Shown piece by piece: positions 59,198 through 64,000 of a stretch of 64,000 nt of DNA. The notes below the pieces were generated by a model, which was not told the origin of the DNA, searched no databases, and saw only the letters and a program-made list of their open reading frames with translations. Source of the stretch: Avena insularis (lineage: Eukaryota > Streptophyta > Magnoliopsida > Poales > Poaceae); assembly GCA_023614405.1 (NCBI GenBank), contig CM042694.1:476071392-476135391 (forward strand). Direction: 5' to 3'. Position 1 is the stretch's first letter, and every line of letters starts with the position of its first letter. The position numbers were made by a program, and so were the translations under genes.

Positions 59198-59857
59198 TTA
59201 GTCTTTATGGTCCCTCTGCCACTCCAACGAACCCATGTGGCTCGGTGGTCGCCCCATGTGCGGGCATCTTTCTTGCATCATTCGCATAGTCCTCAACAGT
59301 TTATGCCTAAATTGGCGGTCCAAAATTGGTTCCTTAGCTTGCAGAGTGAGGCTGCTGAAGGTGCGCCCGCATACCTCTACTTCGACTACATCGAAGATTC
59401 TTTCGGTCCATTCTTGATGGACTTTGGCCACAGCGATTTTCTTGTTTTACGAGGGAGCGACCAGTTATGCCGCTAGGGATATACAACTAATGACCGGTCC
59501 AGTTCTGTTGGGCAGGTAGACTCGGGAGGTTGTCACCTCGACCTAGCTAAGTCGGATGATGCACTATTGGGTCCTCTCGAGCCTATTGATCATTTGCTCA
59601 TACTTTCTTATGCTTAGGACATGCTCGAGCGTGAAGTCGATGAACCTGAGGTCGTTTAAGGTGCATTCTATACTCTCGAGCCTATTGATGCTCTGCTGGC
59701 TATTGCATACGCACATGACATGCTCGAGAACAAGATCGAGGAACTTGTGGCTGGCGAAGGTGCATCTCTAGGGAGCGATCTGGTAGGGGAGTGGTTCTAC
59801 TTTGAACCTCCGCTTACCATTTCCTACGTCCAACACTGGCTCAAGTCCAACCAGTGA
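59198..59857 (+). pseudogene. Broken gene related to 55142-55820 (EPID repeat motif)
   Basis: The plus strand reads VPLPLQRTHVARWSP, then YLYFDYIEDSFGPFLMDFG to a stop near 59475. From about 59545 the frame reads DDALLGPLEPIDHLL, stop, DMLEREVDEPEVV, stop, LEPIDALLAIAYAHDMLENK, and ends GEWFYFEPPLTISYVQHW before a TGA near 59857. The repeated EPID...DMLE unit is the one seen on the other strand at 55420-55700. There are at least three stops. Family not recognised; the intact C-terminal block suggests it was a real protein-coding gene. Confidence 0.5.
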
Positions 59858-60618
59858 CACACACACGTTTGATCAGAAAAGATCTCATAAGCTGTGCATC
59901 CTTGAAATGGATCGTATGGGCACCTAGAGGGAGGGGGTGAATAAGTACTATTCCAATTTTTAATTCTTTTTCAAACTTAGGCTTGAAACAAATGTAAATT
60001 CTATAGATATGCAAGTAAGGTGAATTTACCTATAAGCCAACCTAGATACTAAGCGAGTAAAGGCGGTGAGAGGAACAACGTAACCATAGTGGAGCATGCG
60101 GAGACACGGGATTTGTTTTACTGCAGTTCCTTCCTTGTTAAGGGAAGTATGTCTGCGTTTGAGGAGTGGGCGGTACTAAGACCACCACGCCACAATATAC
60201 CTCACCTTGTTCTCCGGTGGATCTCGCCACAACTGGCCTGATCCACCTTTACACTATGTGGTACCCTTCGAGGCAGGAATCGGTGCCTTTACAACGCTAT
60301 CAGGACACATCCACAACTAAATTGGAGGTTGTCGTGATGACAACAAGATGCCATAATAAAACAAGTGATCAAGTAATGAAACTGAGATCTAGAAATTCAA
60401 AGAAACTCTAGATCAAAATTCCCCCAAATGAATGGGAGAGGAAGTGAAGGTCTTGATTGGTGATGATGTAGATCGATGCCTCCTCCTTCAATTCCCCAAA
60501 GATCAAAGCCTTCGGGTGGTTGAATGTGGAGATATCGTGGAGAATCAATTTGAGCAGAGCTCAGCTTTTTCATTGGATCCAAGAGGGTTTGGAATGAAGA
60601 TCAGACGGGGTATATGTA
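59858..60618. other. Unassigned repeat-like region
   Basis: Contains gggcacctagagggagggggtgaat (59918-59942), a phrase common in cereal repeats. ORFs here (60166-60411, 60432-60623) show no domain and are probably chance. Confidence 0.4.
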
Positions 60619-62081
60619 TGTAATAACCCTAGTTTTACTAAATAGCAATTAAGGTTTGTTTGTGCATTCATGAGCATCGTCCCTTAAAATGCATGCAAAC
60701 AAAAAAATGCAAAACCCCTAAAACCCTAGTTTCTTATCTCTCTCAAATCAATTCAAATGGTTTCAAATATTTTGAAAAGTAGAAAAAGTATGGAGTCCAA
60801 ATGGACTAATATGGCCCCATAATATTTCAACACTTTTACAAAGCCTATGGTATTTTTGAAATTATTCAAAATAGATTTGAAATGTATTTGCAAAAGAGAA
60901 AAGAGAGAAAATGATTTGGAAAAAGTTTATGCTAAAATATCTAGGAAACCTAGCTATCTGGGTCGCAACCCATATCACCTCTTCCCTCTCTACCGCTCAC
61001 ACGCCCTAGCCAGAGCCACCCCGACCCATGGCCTAGTACCCCTTCATCCTTGTTGTCTTTGCAGGTGGTGCGAAGCATCTTGGTGTCTACAACGCCGCTA
61101 TCGATCCACGTTGCCCACTCGCCGTCGTCTGTCCCCGCCTAGAGAGGATAAGAACCTCCCTGAGCACACCTCTCTTCCCCTAGCTCCCCTTCTCCCGTGG
61201 CTCTCCCTTCTCTCTCCCGCGAGTGACCAAACCCTAGCCGCTTAGACACCGCCAACGTCTTGCTGTCTCTGGCCTCCCCTCATCATTCTGAGCTTGCCGG
61301 AAGCACCACCTTGCCATTCCGAGTCTCCTCGCTGAAGGAATTGAGTAGGGGCACCCTTAATCGCTGCCATCGACATCATCTTCCCCGCCTCTGGCCACCG
61401 CTCGCCGCCGACCTTGTCGCTGTCTTTGACCCTCTCTGGCTTCACCTACGCCACCATCATGCTCAGGTTGATCTCCTGTTCCTCCTAGACCTCCCCACCC
61501 TCTCTCTCTCTCTCGCCCTGGTTCGAGCTAGCACCGTCGTCTGCCTCCGCTAGTCACCATCGCAGTTGTAGCTCCGGTGACTGAAACCCAGCGGTGCCGC
61601 CCGTAGTTGGTTCGTCTCATCCCGCGCATTCTAGCGAGCCCAGTTGCACGTGCTGGCATGGCCCGGATCGCCGGCTCTGGCCATCGTCCATCGGTCAACA
61701 ACCAGATGACGTGGCGTTGACCAAGCTCTGCCAGCGTGGCTAATGACGTGGCCCTGGCCCACATGTCAGACACAGTGGCTAGACCCAGCCCAGTGAGAAA
61801 TGTACCCTCCCCTCTGGTGACGTCAGCCTTGCATCACGCTGATGTAGTAAAAGTTTTAATTGGTATAAATAATTTCAGAAAAATCTTAAATACTAGAAAA
61901 TTCATATTTTATTATTTATAAGTCAGAAAAATATATATAATATATCAAAATGTTCAAAAAAATAAGGTCTATCCCATAGCATAAAATCATGAATTGTTCA
62001 ACAACTTTAAGTGCAAGTTTAATTAGGGAACAAAGTGAACCCTCGTAGGTGGTTCCGGGGTCTCTCCTGTATTAGGGTTTG

Positions 62082-63672
62082 TGATACGTTGCTAACGTAT
62101 CCATAATTTTTGATGTTCCATGCTTGGTTTTAGCTACTTTCTTATGTTTTGTACACACTTTGGAGTACTTTTCATATTATTTCTTAGACTAACCTATTAA
62201 CAAGAGCCACAGTGTTAGCTGCCTGTTTTCTGCTGTTTTTGGTTCCAGGAAAGTCAGAAAATGAATATTCTCGAAATTGGACGGGACAAAAGCCAAAGTC
62301 AGTTTTTCACCAAGGGACACCAGGAGCTAGAATACGAGACGGAGAGGGGTTGGGGCCCGGCCACACCACCTGGCCGCGCGGCCAGGTCTGGCCTGCGCCA
62401 GGGGGTGGTCTAGCCACCCTAGGCCCCCCTCGTCCTCTCCTTTCGCCTATATATTGCCTCCGATACAGAAACCCTAAGTACCTGATAAAAATTCCACGAA
62501 AGAGTCTGTAGCCGCCGTCATCTCCATCCCTAGATCGGGAGGGATCTGAAGCTCTTCCCGGCACGCTGCCGGAGAGGGGAATTCATCCTGGAGGCCTTCT
62601 TCATCATCATGCAAGCCTCCGGTGTGATGCGTGAGTAGTTCATCTCTGGACTACGGGTCCATGTAGTAGCTAGATGGCTGGTTCTCCTCCTTTGTTCTAT
62701 CATGTTTAGATCTTGTGAGCTCCGTTCATGATCAATATCATCTATTTATAATCCTACATGTTGTGTTTGTGGGGATCCGATGGATATTGAGATGCTATTT
62801 TAGATTTATTATTGATTCTATCATGTCTTTGTTATTTGTGATCTTGCATGCTTTCCTTTGTTAGTAGCTATCTTGGCCAAGTATATGCTAGCAACTCCAA
62901 GAGTTAGTATTTATGCTCGATAGTGGGTTCATGCCTCTAGTAATCTGGGGAAGTGACAGAAATCTCTAAGGTACTAGATGTGCTGTTGCTAGTAGGGAGA
63001 AAACAACAATCCTTTGTTCCTATAACAATCGTATTGTTTACTTTACATGCAATGCGTAATGCAATTATCCGTTGCTTGCAACTTAATACTGGAGGGGGTT
63101 CGGATGATATCCTGAAGGTGGATTATTAGTCATAGATGCAGTTGGATGGCGGTCTATGTATAATGTTGTAATGCCCAATCGAATCTCAAAGGAGTAAAGA
63201 TGAGTAGTATATGCATGTATGCTTTCTCGATGTTTGTCAATTGCCCCGCTGTAATTTGTTCACCCAACATGTCATCTATCTTAAGGAGAGCCACCACTAA
63301 TGAACTATGGACCCCGGTCCTTTCTTTTACCATCAATCTACAACTGTTTACTGCTTTGTGTTTACTTTCTGCAAACTATTATTTTCTTCCACTCAATACG
63401 TTTAATCCTTTGTTTTCAGCAAAACCGATGAGATTGACAACCTCATCGTAAGTTGGGGACAGAGTTCTGTGGTTGTGTTGTGCAGGTATCCACGTTGCTG
63501 CTGACACCGGTAGTGCGCCCTGCCAAAGTCCAGCTAGCAACACCTTTGAGGTGTTTCCTTGCTCCTACTGGATTGATAACCTTGGTTTCATAACTGAGGG
63601 AAACTTACTGCTGTGCTCATCATACCTTCCTCTTGGGTTTCCCCAACGAGCTCATTAGTACACGAGTCAGCA
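62082..63672 (+). mobile_element. Solo LTR of a Gypsy element (Sabrina/WHAM/Fatima-like)
   Basis: 1,591 bp, starting TGATACGTTGC and ending GAGTCAGCA. A perfect 5-bp duplication gtttg flanks it (62077-62081 and 63673-63677). It contains the GC-rich block ggccacaccacctggccgcg (62361-62380) and a leader with aaaccctaag near 62470. There is no internal domain. It belongs to the same LTR family as 57952-58539. The family name is tentative. Confidence 0.9.
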
Positions 63673-63677
63673 GTTTG

Positions 63678-64000
63678 CACCCTTCGGATCCCGTTTGAAT
63701 TGTCGAGCATGTGTTACAGTTTCATTTTAGTGCTAATTAACTTATCATATCATCGTCCTTGTTTGAGAATTGCATCAATGCCATGTGTTGATTGTTTCAC
63801 TTTCTTTTCGGTGTTTGGTTCTTCCCAGTAGAATACGATACCGACTCTGAGTTCGAAGGTCGAGGTCAACACCATCGAATATCAACAAACAATACTTGAC
63901 CAACTACAATCAAGTCATGAACAAGATATCTGAAGCTCTGCTTTCTGGTTATCAACAAGCAAAGGTAAGCATAGGCTCACCATTATACAATCCTATGGTT
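63678..64000 (+). other. Continuation of the LTR-like element at 60619
   Basis: Joins the sequence before 62077 once one gtttg is removed. No gene supported. Confidence 0.55.

Larger units (their letters stand above)
60619..64000 (+). mobile_element. 5' part of a long LTR-like element, running off the window, with a nested solo LTR
   Basis: It starts TGTAATAACCC (left flank atgta, 60614-60618). The layout resembles the 4.8-kb LTR at 42041: an AT-rich start, a GC-rich leader-like centre (60960-61840) and an AT-rich stretch (61850-62040). It resumes after the solo LTR at 63678 to the window end. ORFs in the centre (60847-61245, 61260-61553) are low-complexity Pro/Leu/Ser frames and not convincing. 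The 3' end is not in the window. Confidence 0.55.

Noticed and set aside
60847..61553. ORFs of 132 and 97 codons in the GC-rich stretch
   Set aside because: Low-complexity Pro/Leu/Ser frames in a leader-like LTR region, with no domain and no splice structure.
57952..63672. The two related LTRs as ends of one element
   Set aside because: No PBS follows 58539, and the right LTR has its own perfect gtttg duplication, so it is an independent solo LTR.
1..64000. tRNA, rRNA or other structural RNA genes
   Set aside because: I saw no cloverleaf, rRNA or snRNA signature. The tRNA-like sequences are only retrotransposon primer binding sites.

Overview
The window looks like nuclear DNA from a large-genome grass, most likely Triticeae (wheat/barley group). 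It holds BARE/Angela/WIS-type Copia LTRs, long Ty3/Gypsy LTRs, CACTA and Stowaway elements, and no intact ordinary host gene, rRNA or tRNA that I can support. Family names rest on my recognition of motifs and termini, not on a search.

1-33839 is one Tat-lineage Ty3/Gypsy element whose first ~31 bp lie outside the window. It has a 5' LTR (1-484), a PBS, a decayed gag, a pol that has lost protease and most of the reverse transcriptase, two RNase H domains and an integrase with a mutated catalytic Glu. It also carries an antisense spliced gene with a Transposase_28-like domain, and a 3' LTR (33327-33839). Two later insertions split it. At 5896-13974 is a minus-strand, Athila-like element without pol. 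At 14243-29627 is a Copia array of three LTRs and two internal domains, flanked by a single 5-bp target duplication (GAGAG). That array looks like the product of unequal recombination between LTRs.

33840-42040 and its continuation after 46862 is older DNA. It has a ten-unit 139-bp tandem array (34358-35705) and a small cluster of related, spliced minus-strand genes. One of these has a plant transposase (Ptta/En/Spm, Transposase_24-like) region. A 4.8-kb solo LTR (42041-46862) is inserted here.

46863-54900 is an AT-rich mosaic in which a few repeat modules recur in direct and inverted order, with a three-armed foldback MITE and, just beyond, a Stowaway MITE. 55142-60618 holds a broken gene with an internally repeated motif, and a diverged relative of it on the other strand. 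It also holds the right end of a CACTA transposon with 125-bp subterminal repeats, inserted into an old Gypsy LTR.

60619-64000 is the start of another long LTR-like element. A 1.59-kb solo LTR with a perfect GTTTG duplication is inserted into it (62082-63672).

None of these genes work together as a host pathway; the layout is a stack of insertions. Relative order: the old DNA came first, then the Tat element, then the Athila-like and Copia insertions into it. On the right, the LTR-like element came before the solo LTR, and the old LTR before the CACTA element.
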